Assembly (NCBI RefSeq): GCF_009901525.1
Contig: NZ_CP019288.1
Coordinates: forward strand, 4,679,501 to 4,743,500
Length of the DNA stretch: 64,000 bases
Source: Kordia antarctica
GTDB taxonomy: Bacteria; Bacteroidota; Bacteroidia; Flavobacteriales; Flavobacteriaceae
Direction of reading: 5' to 3'
Part shown: piece by piece, positions 43,024 through 50,610 of the stretch
Numbering within the stretch: position 1 is the first letter of the stretch
How the letters are laid out: each line of letters begins with the position of its first letter
Notes under the pieces: generated by a model
What the model was told of the DNA's origin: nothing
Databases searched by the model: none
Seen by the model: the letters and a program-made list of their open reading frames with translations, nothing else
Position numbers and translations under genes: made by a program

Positions 43024-44261
43024 TATAATTTTACTCTAATCTGTCCAGTTAACAACTGCTGCATTAATCCTTTTTTCTGAGTTTGTAGTTGTTCTAAATA
43101 ATTCTGATGATTTACTATACCCTTATCTATCGAATCTAAGACAGAGCTAATTGCTTTCTGTTCTTTGAAGGATGGTATTTTTACAACTAGTTTAGGAAAA
43201 TCCTTTTTACTCATAACACGGTTACGTCCTGCTCCTCCTGGAGATATTACATTTAACAAATATTTGAATCGCGGTTGTAATACATAGTATCTAAAAAATA
43301 ATGAGTCTGAAATACCATCAATAAAAGTATAGGTGGGAAACCTGTGTGAGACTAATCCTCCTTCATCAATTTTATTAGCTATTGCAATTGCGTGTTCCCA
43401 TGCAAAAGTGATATTAACTACTAAATCATTTTCTTTAACCTCATAAAGCGTTTCCATAGCTATAGAATTAGGGTCAAAATTTTCTTTGTGGAATATACCT
43501 TTTCCGTGGCTTCTTAATCCTAATGCTAAATACAAATCATTTGGTTTGTTCTTAGGACGTAATGTTTGTTTTATAAAATTACCTAATTCTTTTTCCTCCC
43601 ATTTATCTAAAAACCCATCAAGCCTCAACTTTCCTGTCAACAATTGTTGCATCAAACCCTTTTTACGAGCTTGTAATTTCTCAATAAGGGTTTGAGTAGT
43701 TTCAATAGCTGTGTCCCAAGATGAGAGGATAGAAGCTATTTTTTGTTGTTCATTGAATGGAGGTGTAGGGACTTTTATACTTTTGACATCAGATGAATTT
43801 ATTGCAGGATAATTAGACCCAACGACTAAAGCATAAATTTGACTTTCATAGTTAGCACTAAATAAGAATTGATATAAATAACCACTTTCCGTATTTTCTT
43901 TAGTATTAATTACAGCAAAACCTGTTGAAGCTATAGTGTCTTTGACCTCCTCGTTAATAAAACAAAATGACTTTAGATTTGGTCTAACAGTTGCCATTAA
44001 AATACTATGCTTTTTTACAATTCTTCTAGCTCTAGAAGGAGCGTTTTTATATTTATAAACATCTAGTTTGACACTAAGGATACCCTTATTCACATCAGAC
44101 AAGGAAATATATTCAAACTTGTAGTCAGCATCAGTTGACGATTTTAAAGAATCCTTGTCAACTTCTGCTAATTGAGAAATTGTCTTAATTTTCCAATCTT
44201 CGGGTATCCACCCAAGTTTAGTTTTCTTATACCCTACTTTATTTTCTTTCTCTAAAATCAT
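43023..44261 (-). CDS. hsdS: type I restriction specificity (HsdS) subunit
   Basis: About 412 residues from the ATG at 44261, which overlaps the preceding stop as ATGA; the frame is open 12 bases further to a TTG. Two target-recognition domains are separated by helical spacers with PFNEQQKIASIL and SFKEQKAISSVL, and LMQQLLTGKLR and LMQQLLTGQIR mark the two conserved repeats. This is the full-length, two-TRD architecture, so the complex should recognise a bipartite site. It lies between the small Cys-rich gene and the cyclase. Confidence 0.95.
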   Translation of the reverse strand: MILEKENKVGYKKTKLGWIPEDWKIKTISQLAEVDKDSLKSSTDADYKFEYISLSDVNKGILSVKLDVYKYKNAPSRARRIVKKHSILMATVRPNLKSFCFINEEVKDTIASTGFAVINTKENTESGYLYQFLFSANYESQIYALVVGSNYPAINSSDVKSIKVPTPPFNEQQKIASILSSWDTAIETTQTLIEKLQARKKGLMQQLLTGKLRLDGFLDKWEEKELGNFIKQTLRPKNKPNDLYLALGLRSHGKGIFHKENFDPNSIAMETLYEVKENDLVVNITFAWEHAIAIANKIDEGGLVSHRFPTYTFIDGISDSLFFRYYVLQPRFKYLLNVISPGGAGRNRVMSKKDFPKLVVKIPSFKEQKAISSVLDSIDKGIVNHQNYLEQLQTQKKGLMQQLLTGQIRVKL

Positions 44262-44524
44262 AAACATCCACAATCAGGTTCACTATCAACAACTAGTTTA
44301 AAAGGTAAGTCACAAGAGTCCGTAAAATCTTTGAGCTTACAGGTTTCTAAATAATCGCCTTTATCATCGTATAGGTCTAATTCAATATAACCCGAGCCGT
44401 TGTTGCAATAGTTTGCATTAATTCTATATTTCTTTCCGTTTTCATCTTTGGCATAGACTACACAGCCTTTACACTCTTCACAAATGTTTTCTTTTACCTC
44501 CTCAATGATTGATTTGTTTTCCAT
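44258..44524 (-). CDS. small cysteine-rich protein between hsdM and hsdS
   Basis: 88 residues with eight cysteines: ICEECKGC near the start, single cysteines in the middle and PDCGCL at the end. It has no signal peptide. It ends overlapping the hsdS ATG and starts 1 base after the hsdM stop, so it is translationally coupled on both sides. It may bind metal. The function is not known; insertion inside an hsdM-hsdS pair is unusual. Confidence 0.6.
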   Translation of the reverse strand: MENKSIIEEVKENICEECKGCVVYAKDENGKKYRINANYCNNGSGYIELDLYDDKGDYLETCKLKDFTDSCDLPFKLVVDSEPDCGCL

Positions 44525-44525
44525 A

Positions 44526-46028
44526 TTAAAAGCCTAATTCAGCTAAATGTTGCGCTAGCTCATTTTCTACCTCATCAATTTGTTGCTTCAAGGTTTTAAT
44601 ATCTTCTTGGGTTGCTTTGATATCTATAGGCTCTTCTTCTTCAAAAGTATCTACGTAACGTGGTATGTTGAGGTTATAGTCATTCTCTTCTATATCACTG
44701 AGTTTTGCAACGTAGCTATACTTATCTATGGTTTTCCAACCTATATAGGTTTCTAGTATTTTTTTTATATGAGTCTCTTCATCTAACTTATTCTGATTTT
44801 TCGCACTATCAAACTCATTACTCGCATCAATGAAAAGGACTTCTTTTTCTTTTTCTGTTTTTGGGTTTTGTCTGCTTTTGTCAAAAATTAAAATGGTTGC
44901 AGGAATACCTGTTCCAAAAAATAAGTTAGGTGGTAATCCTATGACTGCTTTTAAAAGGTTTTCTTTAATAAGTTGGGTTCTAATTTTCCCCTCACTACTA
45001 CCCCTAAACAATACACCGTGAGGTAAAACCACACCAGCTTTTCCCGTTTCGTTTAAAGTTTCTAACATATGCGTTATAAATGCATAATCACCTTTACTCT
45101 TAGGAGGTACACCTCTGTGAAAACGATTGTATCTGTCTGCGCCAGCATTGTCTGCTCCCCATTTATCTAAAGAGAACGGAGGATTTGCAACGACAATATC
45201 AAACTTCATTAAAGCATCATTTTCCTTTAATAATGGATTGTTTAATGTGTCGCCCCATTCTATAGTAGCATTGTCCATCTCGTGTAGAAACATGTTCATA
45301 CGTGCTAAAGCCCACGTACTACCATTTACTTCTTGACCATTAAGCGATACATTTTTACTACCTATTTCATTTGCAACCTTTAATAGCAATGAGCCAGAAC
45401 CACAAGTTGGGTCGCATACACGGTCACCAGCTTTTGCTTCTACTAACTTAGCAAGTAGTACAGATACATTTTTAGGAGTATAAAATTCTCCTGCCTTTTT
45501 ACCAGCGTCTGAAGCAAATCTATCTATTAAGAATTCATAAGCATCACCAATTATATCATTACCTTCTAAATTAGACGGTCGCATATCAAGATCTACAAAA
45601 TCTCCTAAAAGATTCTTTAATCTGCGATTACGGTCTTTGGTTTGTCCTAAATTAGGTTCTGAGTTATAATCAATGTTTCTAAATACCTTTTCTAGCTTAG
45701 AACGGTTGGCATCTTCAATGTTTTCTAAAGCAATATTTATAAGCTCTCCTAAATTGTCGGCATTTCGCTTTTCATATAGAAATTCAAAAGCACTTTCTTT
45801 AGGGATTTTAAAACGTTCATGCTTCATAGCGCGATCTACACGCTCTTGGTCTCCATCATACTTAGCTAAATAACCTTCTCGCTTCTCTTTATTTACATCG
45901 CTTATGTATTTAATAAAGAGCATTGTAAGAATGTAGTCTTTGTATTGTGTGGCATCTATTGTCCCTCTAAAAGTGTCGCAAGCTGCCCAGACTTTATTGT
46001 TAATTTCTTCTTGTGTTAGTTTACTCAT
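44526..46028 (-). CDS. hsdM: type I restriction methyltransferase (HsdM) subunit
   Basis: 500 residues. The N-terminal helical HsdM_N domain leads to the methyltransferase with motif I DPTCGSGSLL (206-215) and motif IV NPPF (282-285) of an N6-adenine enzyme. The C-terminus is a helical region with LKQQIDEVENELAQHL, which binds HsdS. It is the first gene of the operon hsdM, small Cys-rich gene, hsdS, pycC, pycTM, hsdR, peptidase. A terminator hairpin lies just upstream, isolating the operon from the DUF2188 gene. Confidence 0.96.
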   Translation of the reverse strand: MSKLTQEEINNKVWAACDTFRGTIDATQYKDYILTMLFIKYISDVNKEKREGYLAKYDGDQERVDRAMKHERFKIPKESAFEFLYEKRNADNLGELINIALENIEDANRSKLEKVFRNIDYNSEPNLGQTKDRNRRLKNLLGDFVDLDMRPSNLEGNDIIGDAYEFLIDRFASDAGKKAGEFYTPKNVSVLLAKLVEAKAGDRVCDPTCGSGSLLLKVANEIGSKNVSLNGQEVNGSTWALARMNMFLHEMDNATIEWGDTLNNPLLKENDALMKFDIVVANPPFSLDKWGADNAGADRYNRFHRGVPPKSKGDYAFITHMLETLNETGKAGVVLPHGVLFRGSSEGKIRTQLIKENLLKAVIGLPPNLFFGTGIPATILIFDKSRQNPKTEKEKEVLFIDASNEFDSAKNQNKLDEETHIKKILETYIGWKTIDKYSYVAKLSDIEENDYNLNIPRYVDTFEEEEPIDIKATQEDIKTLKQQIDEVENELAQHLAELGF

Positions 46029-46042
46029 TAGTATTTTTTTTT

Positions 46043-46082
46043 AAAAAGGAAGAGTAAGACGTTAGTATCACTCTTCCTTTTT
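46043..46082. terminator. rho-independent terminator before hsdM
   Basis: AAAAAGGAAGAGT (46043-46055) pairs with ACTCTTCCTTTTT (46070-46082) around a 14-base loop, with A and T tracts giving terminator form on both strands. On the minus strand it ends the DUF2188 transcript. Confidence 0.8.
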
Positions 46083-46092
46083 TAATTAATAG

Positions 46093-46317
46093 TTAACCAA
46101 TTGGAGGATAAGGGTCATTTCCATGTGAATCCTTTCTTTGAATTTTACCATCTTTACCGTGGATGAATAATTCTGAACCTTCATTTCTTGATAAATTCCT
46201 GCTGTACTTTTCAGCCTCAGCTTTGGTGTCAAAATGTTTTGAAGCTCTACTAGCTCCTCCTTTTTTTGAGTCCCAACCACCTTCTGAGTTTGGAACTACG
46301 TGTCTTGTATCTGCCAT
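46093..46317 (-). CDS. DUF2188 protein
   Basis: 74 residues. HVVPNSEGGWDSKKGGASRA followed by a helix with AEAEKYSRNLSR and a closing GKDGKIQRKDSHGNDP is the compact fold of DUF2188 proteins. Their function is unknown, but they recur beside restriction systems and mobile elements. It lies alone between two hairpins, in the same orientation as the R-M operon. Confidence 0.8.
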   Translation of the reverse strand: MADTRHVVPNSEGGWDSKKGGASRASKHFDTKAEAEKYSRNLSRNEGSELFIHGKDGKIQRKDSHGNDPYPPIG

Positions 46318-46496
46318 TGCGTATACTTTTTTTTAAAAAAATGTTCAATCTTTTTACGGAGTAGAACAGGCTTGCCGAGTCTAAACAAATCGGTGTTTTG
46401 ATTTGTCAATTGTAAAGTATACTTTTGTTTTATCACAAACATTGTTAACATCAGTTCGGTGACAAGCCACTGAGATAAACGATACTTACATTGAGT

Positions 46497-46521
46497 CTTA
46501 AAAAGGGACTAACTTTTTAAG
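46497..46521. terminator. hairpin between DUF2188 and half-hsdS
   Basis: CTTAAAAAG (46497-46505) pairs with CTTTTTAAG (46513-46521) around a 7-base loop and is followed on the plus strand by GCTTTTTTTT. It may serve as a terminator on either strand; on the minus strand it would end the half-HsdS transcript. Confidence 0.6.
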
Positions 46522-46536
46522 GCTTTTTTTTATGTC

Positions 46537-47109
46537 TTAAATTTTCATTTGATTATTAATTAATTTGTTGACCACACCTTGCTTTAAGGCTGTTCGTTTC
46601 TTTAAAAGTTCTTGTGTTAATCTCACTTCCTTATCCATAAGTTCTATGAGGTTCACTATGCGTTGTTGTTCTTCTATTGAAGGAATAGCAATTGTTATTT
46701 GTTCTAACTCTTTTTTTGGAATAGAGGTTATAGTAGCGCCAGCACCTATGAGCTTTAAATTATATTGTACTTTTTCTGAATTGAGATAATGCGCTAAATA
46801 TGAGCTTAAAACCTCTTTGGAGTTTGCTTTGATAATAAAGAATAGGGAAGAAGGAACAGCCTTGCCAAAAGCAGAATCATAAGCCCAAGCAAATGTACGA
46901 TGACCTTTACCAGCTAAGATAACATCACTTTCCTCTAATAAGAATTTTTCATTCTTATCATCAAGTTCAATAAAACTATCCTCAAACTTAGTTGGCTTTA
47001 GGAGCTTGTCAAAATGACCAGCATGCAGATATTTTACAGCACCTTCTCTTGTTGGCTTATCGTATGAGCCAAACTGAATGTCTGCAATATTTCCGAGTTT
47101 TTTATTCAT
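46537..47109 (-). CDS. half-size HsdS-like specificity protein
   Basis: 190 residues, with a single target-recognition domain followed by the conserved helix: GNIADIQFGSYDKP, ILAGKGHRTFAW, IPSIEEQQRIVNLI and LKKRTALKQGVVNKLIN. HsdS subunits normally have two such domains; natural half-subunits can dimerise or exchange halves to change the recognised site. It lies upstream of the R-M operon, separated by the DUF2188 gene. It may be a specificity variant used by the same HsdM/HsdR, or a remnant of a former R-M system next to the IS66 remnant. Confidence 0.85.
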   Translation of the reverse strand: MNKKLGNIADIQFGSYDKPTREGAVKYLHAGHFDKLLKPTKFEDSFIELDDKNEKFLLEESDVILAGKGHRTFAWAYDSAFGKAVPSSLFFIIKANSKEVLSSYLAHYLNSEKVQYNLKLIGAGATITSIPKKELEQITIAIPSIEEQQRIVNLIELMDKEVRLTQELLKKRTALKQGVVNKLINNQMKI

Positions 47110-47140
47110 AAATGTGTATCAAGTTGTTATTTCTTGAGCA

Positions 47141-47148
47141 CAAATATA
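47141..47148 (-). promoter_or_regulatory. candidate Bacteroidota -7 element for half-hsdS
   Basis: On the minus strand this reads TATATTTG (matching TAnnTTTG), 32 bases before the ATG at 47109. The -33 element is not clear. Confidence 0.4.
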
Positions 47149-47174
47149 CAATAAAATTTTATTGTAGAGTATTT

Positions 47175-47713
47175 CTAATTAATATTTTTAATTGTAGAGC
47201 ATTTCGTATTTTTTACTTTATCACGTGATTTGTTGATAAATATATACGCAGTTCCATCCAGAGCAGAGCCGTTGAGTTCTTTTTGGATAATACCTGCTAG
47301 GCTATCAAAACTCTTACGCATATCCGTAGGATGACAATATAAATGATAACGGTTTGAAATTCCTAGTCCAAACATAATATAAGTTGAGTTAATGAGCAAA
47401 GAGTCTTTTGATTTAATAAACAGGTATCTAAATGTAGACGAACACCGTTTGGATATTCAATTCTAATTGATGAACCAGAAGTAGTCATAGGCATATCAAC
47501 TTCAATAGGAATGAATTTACTCCAAGATGGTTCTTCTCTAGGATGAATTTCCGCTTGATCTAATTTCTTTTCAAGATGAAAGTGTTTCAGCCAATATTTT
47601 AAAGTAGCCAGCTTGATATCTTCACGCTCACAAAAATATTTCTGATCGATATCTTCTAAGTACATCATCTCTATCAAGGCAAACATACACTCTTGTTTCT
47701 TGGAGTTTTTCAT
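47175..47713 (-). mobile_element. remnant of an IS66-family element (TnpA-like and TnpB-like parts)
   Basis: 47363-47713 encodes 116 residues resembling IS66 TnpA (FCEREDIKLATLKYWLKHF, then IRIEYPNGVRLHLD). 47175-47399 encodes a TnpB-like start (ISNRYHLYCHPTDMRKSFDS, then NGSALDGTAYIFINKSRDK) that stops early. TnpC, the transposase, is absent. The two frames overlap, as in intact IS66, but the second is cut short. No terminal inverted repeat pair was found, so only a fragment remains. Confidence 0.75.
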
Positions 47714-47889
47714 CTAACTAAAATAATCCACTCAAAGATTCTCTGCAATATTCAGTTTACCGAAGGCTTACCTTTTTTAGATTGGTTAAAAAGTTACCAA
47801 AGCTTCTGTGCCTAGAATGCTCTATCAGGCATACATTTTTAAGTTCATCATTAACAGTTTCTATATTCTTAAATCAAAAACTTATAATA

Positions 47890-48010
47890 CTGTCATTTCA
47901 GGTATAAAAACAAAAACCTGTAATCTTTTAAATTACAGGCTTTTACAATTTATGTGACCACGAACCTTCAAAGTTCGAACTTTTTGATGGAGGATTTGAA
48001 GGCTATTAAC
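47890..48010. repeat. first copy of a ~120-bp repeat flanking the envelope cassette
   Basis: It begins CTGTC and GGTATAAAAAC, continues through a CTGTAAT...ATTACAG hairpin and TGACCACGAACCTTCAAAGT, and ends in GAGGATTTGAAGG. The second copy (50189-50310) matches for most of its length. The hairpin could end transcription. The last part keeps an open frame in both copies (VT.NLQSS), so this may be the tail of a once-coding unit. Confidence 0.65.
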
Positions 48011-48129
48011 TTGTTTTTAAAAGAGTATACTTCACTTTTAATAGCTTCATAATGATTATTAGCCTTAATAACACCAAACTACAGAAGGCAAATAAAGTTT
48101 GGGTATAATAGAAGTAGTAGGAATTCATT

Positions 48130-48145
48130 TTACGGAAAACCGTAA
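48130..48145. promoter_or_regulatory. TTACGG-N4-CCGTAA palindrome upstream of the secreted protein gene
   Basis: TTACGG AAAA CCGTAA, 33 bases before the ATG at 48179. The same arms occur at 30154 and 30229. Position suggests an operator. Confidence 0.4.
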
Positions 48146-48178
48146 TCAACTCTAAATCATTATACTTAACTTTAGAAA

Positions 48179-49180
48179 ATGAGAACAATTCAAATTTTTA
48201 TTTATTGTTTCATTTCATTTATGTTTTTGGGATATTCACAAACAAATGATATAAACGATATACAATATGGAGTTGCTATAAAAGCAACGATAGATTTTAA
48301 TGGATTTGCTAATAGCTTTAAATATACCAATTACAATATTGCTGTAGTTGGGGGCGCAGGAGCACATCCGTTCGATTATACTGATGCTTATCCATCAATA
48401 CATGCTGGTTTACTTCTCTATAATAGAGGCGATTTAATTAGCTCGTATGAGAAAGGTTTTCTTAATAGTACTACAATAGATTTTATTTTAGATTTTAGTG
48501 TAACTGTTGGTTATTACACAGGAAACGTAAATTTTGACAAACGTTTTGTCCCTTTATATCATTTTTCTGATTTCACACCTAATCCACTTCAAAATCCTTT
48601 TCAACATTCCTTAACAGTAGGAACTAATTTTATTTGGTTTATAGATAAATACAAACGAGATACTAAAGAACTTCCGCAACGAGTTGGCTTTACTGGAATA
48701 ATGATAGATAGAAGATTTCAGTTAAACACATATAATGACGGTTCAATATGGGCTAAAATTGGGTTGACTGATCGGTTAGACCGTTACTATACAGGTGGTG
48801 GAGTCATTGCCTATCATATTAACAATCAACACAGTTTTAATAATATTGAATTAAGCTTTCATAAATTTACAGGGCATGAAAAATATGCTTTCGATACTGC
48901 AAACTTGCTTCAACTTGACTTTATACCCTTTAAAAATCCTAAAACATATTATTATAGTAAAAGTCGTTTTAGGGTATCACTAACGAGTTTTCGAAATAAC
49001 TTTGGGCTTCATGTAACGCTTCATAATACAGATTCAGATCCGCAAGATTATATCCACTTTACTGGACAATCTGCATATCATCCAGATATTTTTCCAAATA
49101 AAGGAAAGTTTTGGAACGATTTAAAACGTCTTGGATTAGGTGGGTTTTGGCTGAATACAAATTCTAATTTCACAAATTGA
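48179..49180 (+). CDS. exported protein, possibly polymorphic-toxin type 23-like
   Basis: 333 residues with a signal peptide (IQIFIYCFISFMFLGYSQ). The mature protein is beta-rich, with YNIAVVGGAGAHPFDYTDAY, RYYTGGGVIAYHINNQHSF and a C-terminal FTGQSAYHPDIFPNKG. The YYTGGG and FHKFTGH pattern reminds me of Bacteroidota 'toxin 23'-type C-terminal domains, but I am not sure. The next gene, a lipoprotein, starts 2 bases after its stop. A secreted or outer-surface toxin-immunity pair is one reading; an outer-membrane protein pair is another. Confidence 0.6.
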   Translation: MRTIQIFIYCFISFMFLGYSQTNDINDIQYGVAIKATIDFNGFANSFKYTNYNIAVVGGAGAHPFDYTDAYPSIHAGLLLYNRGDLISSYEKGFLNSTTIDFILDFSVTVGYYTGNVNFDKRFVPLYHFSDFTPNPLQNPFQHSLTVGTNFIWFIDKYKRDTKELPQRVGFTGIMIDRRFQLNTYNDGSIWAKIGLTDRLDRYYTGGGVIAYHINNQHSFNNIELSFHKFTGHEKYAFDTANLLQLDFIPFKNPKTYYYSKSRFRVSLTSFRNNFGLHVTLHNTDSDPQDYIHFTGQSAYHPDIFPNKGKFWNDLKRLGLGGFWLNTNSNFTN

Positions 49181-49182
49181 TT

Positions 49183-49929
49183 ATGAGAAAAATATACTAT
49201 TTAGCACTAATTGCAGTATTGTTTTTGGGATGTAAATCGATACCAATCAATCAAATTATTGAACAAAGTGAAAAGATCAATTTAAATCATTATGACATCT
49301 ATACATTTAAATTAAGGTTACAAAATGAAATATCTGATCGTAACCCAAACGCACTAATTTTTGCAAACGGAGTCGATGCCGATAGAGGTTTAATTCATGA
49401 AATGCTCTATATATTAAGGAATCAGAATAATGATAGTATTATCTATTTTACAACAAGATCACATAAATATATTTATGACGGCGGCGTTTTTAATGATTCA
49501 ATATATAAAAAATATATGGTCATGAACGATTTAGATTATATCTATATTGGAAAAGAAGAAGGTAATAAATTTAGTTTTTATGATCCGCATGGGCGTACTT
49601 ATGCTCACAATCCGACATTCTATTTTACAGAAAAAGATGATGTGATAACGATAGATAGTTTAACGAATAACTATGCGAAAGAAAAAAGTCGACAACAAAA
49701 GAGAAATTTGACGATTTTAGATGATGTTTTTAGTGTTTCGTTAAAATTCAAAAAAGAAAATAAATCGTATGTTTTTGCTTATCCAGTTGGAAGTTTTCCC
49801 AGAAATGGGCAAGTCGTCCGATGTTCTACTATATATATACGTGACAATGATGTTTATTTAGAAGTTGAAGGATTTGAAAAGACTTGGTATGATCCTCACA
49901 TAGATAAAGTCAAAATGTTCAGAAATTAA
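49183..49929 (+). CDS. lipoprotein paired with the exported protein
   Basis: About 248 residues from the ATG at 49183 (a TTG two codons before is in frame). The signal ALIAVLFLGC ends in an FLGC lipobox. The mature part has NALIFANGVDADRGLIHEML and a C-terminal VYLEVEGFEKTWYDPHID; the family is not recognised. It starts 2 bases after the upstream gene, so the two form a pair bounded by the ~120-bp repeats. If the partner is a toxin this could be its immunity lipoprotein, which is inference. Confidence 0.6.
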   Translation: MRKIYYLALIAVLFLGCKSIPINQIIEQSEKINLNHYDIYTFKLRLQNEISDRNPNALIFANGVDADRGLIHEMLYILRNQNNDSIIYFTTRSHKYIYDGGVFNDSIYKKYMVMNDLDYIYIGKEEGNKFSFYDPHGRTYAHNPTFYFTEKDDVITIDSLTNNYAKEKSRQQKRNLTILDDVFSVSLKFKKENKSYVFAYPVGSFPRNGQVVRCSTIYIRDNDVYLEVEGFEKTWYDPHIDKVKMFRN

Positions 49930-50032
49930 ATATCTATATCATTCCATTATGAATCAACATTTACTTTAAGCCTAATTGTCTCAATAATTAGGGGTTTAAC
50001 TTTGCCATACTCGTATGTTATCAAAACAGCTA

Positions 50033-50162
50033 CTACATAAAATATACTTACGATGAAAATGGTCAAGAAATATATGACAATTCAGGAGCTAGAGGAATCT
50101 TTGATAGAACACTTTATGAAGAGAATGAAACAATAAAAGATGTAAACTTACTAGACCAATGA
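50033..50162 (+). pseudogene. C-terminal remnant of a toxin-like or RHS-type protein
   Basis: About 42 codons without a start, reading YYIKYTYDENGQEIYDNSG near its beginning and ending at a stop at 50160-50162. The YTYDENGQ pattern resembles RHS/YD repeats. It may be the displaced tail of a former toxin gene. Confidence 0.35.
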
Positions 50163-50188
50163 TTAAAAATTAAAAAATCATAAGTATG

Positions 50189-50310
50189 CTGTCCGCTCGG
50201 GTATAAAAATAAAAATATGTAATCTATTAAATTACAGGTTTTTACATTTTTTGTGACCGCGAACCTTCAAAGTTCAAGCTTTTTTATTGAGGATTTAAAA
50301 AAGTTAATGC
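50189..50310. repeat. second copy of the ~120-bp repeat
   Basis: Begins CTGTCCGCTCGGGTATAAAAA, contains the ATGTAAT...ATTACAG hairpin and GAACCTTCAAAGTTCAAG, and ends GAGGATTTAAAAAAG. It aligns with 47890-48010. The two copies flank the two-gene cassette in direct orientation, so homologous recombination between them could delete or swap it. Confidence 0.65.
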
Positions 50311-50610
50311 ATCTTTTGAGAAGCATTCTTATTCTTTAGATACTTTTTAGATTCACATCATTTTTAAAATAAAGCTTCCAGTTATTCCTGCAGATAGGCA
50401 AAAAATGAAGAATTTTCATGATAAAACGTAAATTTTAGCTATTAAACTTCAATACTTTAAATAAAAATACTTAAATTAAATAAAGATTAGTATTACATGT
50501 GTAAAATAATAAGAATTCCGTATACGCATATATTACCAAACGTAAGAGAAATAAAAACAACATTAAATTAACTTTAGAATTAATAATACTTATTTAATTT
50601 CTATAAATAA

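Larger units (their letters stand above)
47714..48178. other. gene-free spacer with repeat copy and palindrome
   Basis: 465 bases between the IS66 remnant and the secreted protein gene. It holds the first copy of a ~120-bp repeat (47890-48010) and a TTACGG/CCGTAA palindrome (48130). No gene is supported. Confidence 0.5.
49930..50610. other. 680-base spacer before the Tc toxin locus
   Basis: It contains the coding remnant at 50033-50162, the second ~120-bp repeat copy (50189-50310) and an AT-rich leader. Nothing else coding is seen. Confidence 0.5.

Noticed and set aside
46086-46280. 64-codon minus-strand frame overlapping DUF2188
   Set aside because: It overlaps the DUF2188 gene in a second frame, and only the DUF2188 frame has a recognisable domain.
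47175-47713. Intact IS66 element
   Set aside because: No TnpC transposase and no terminal inverted repeat pair; the TnpB-like frame is truncated.
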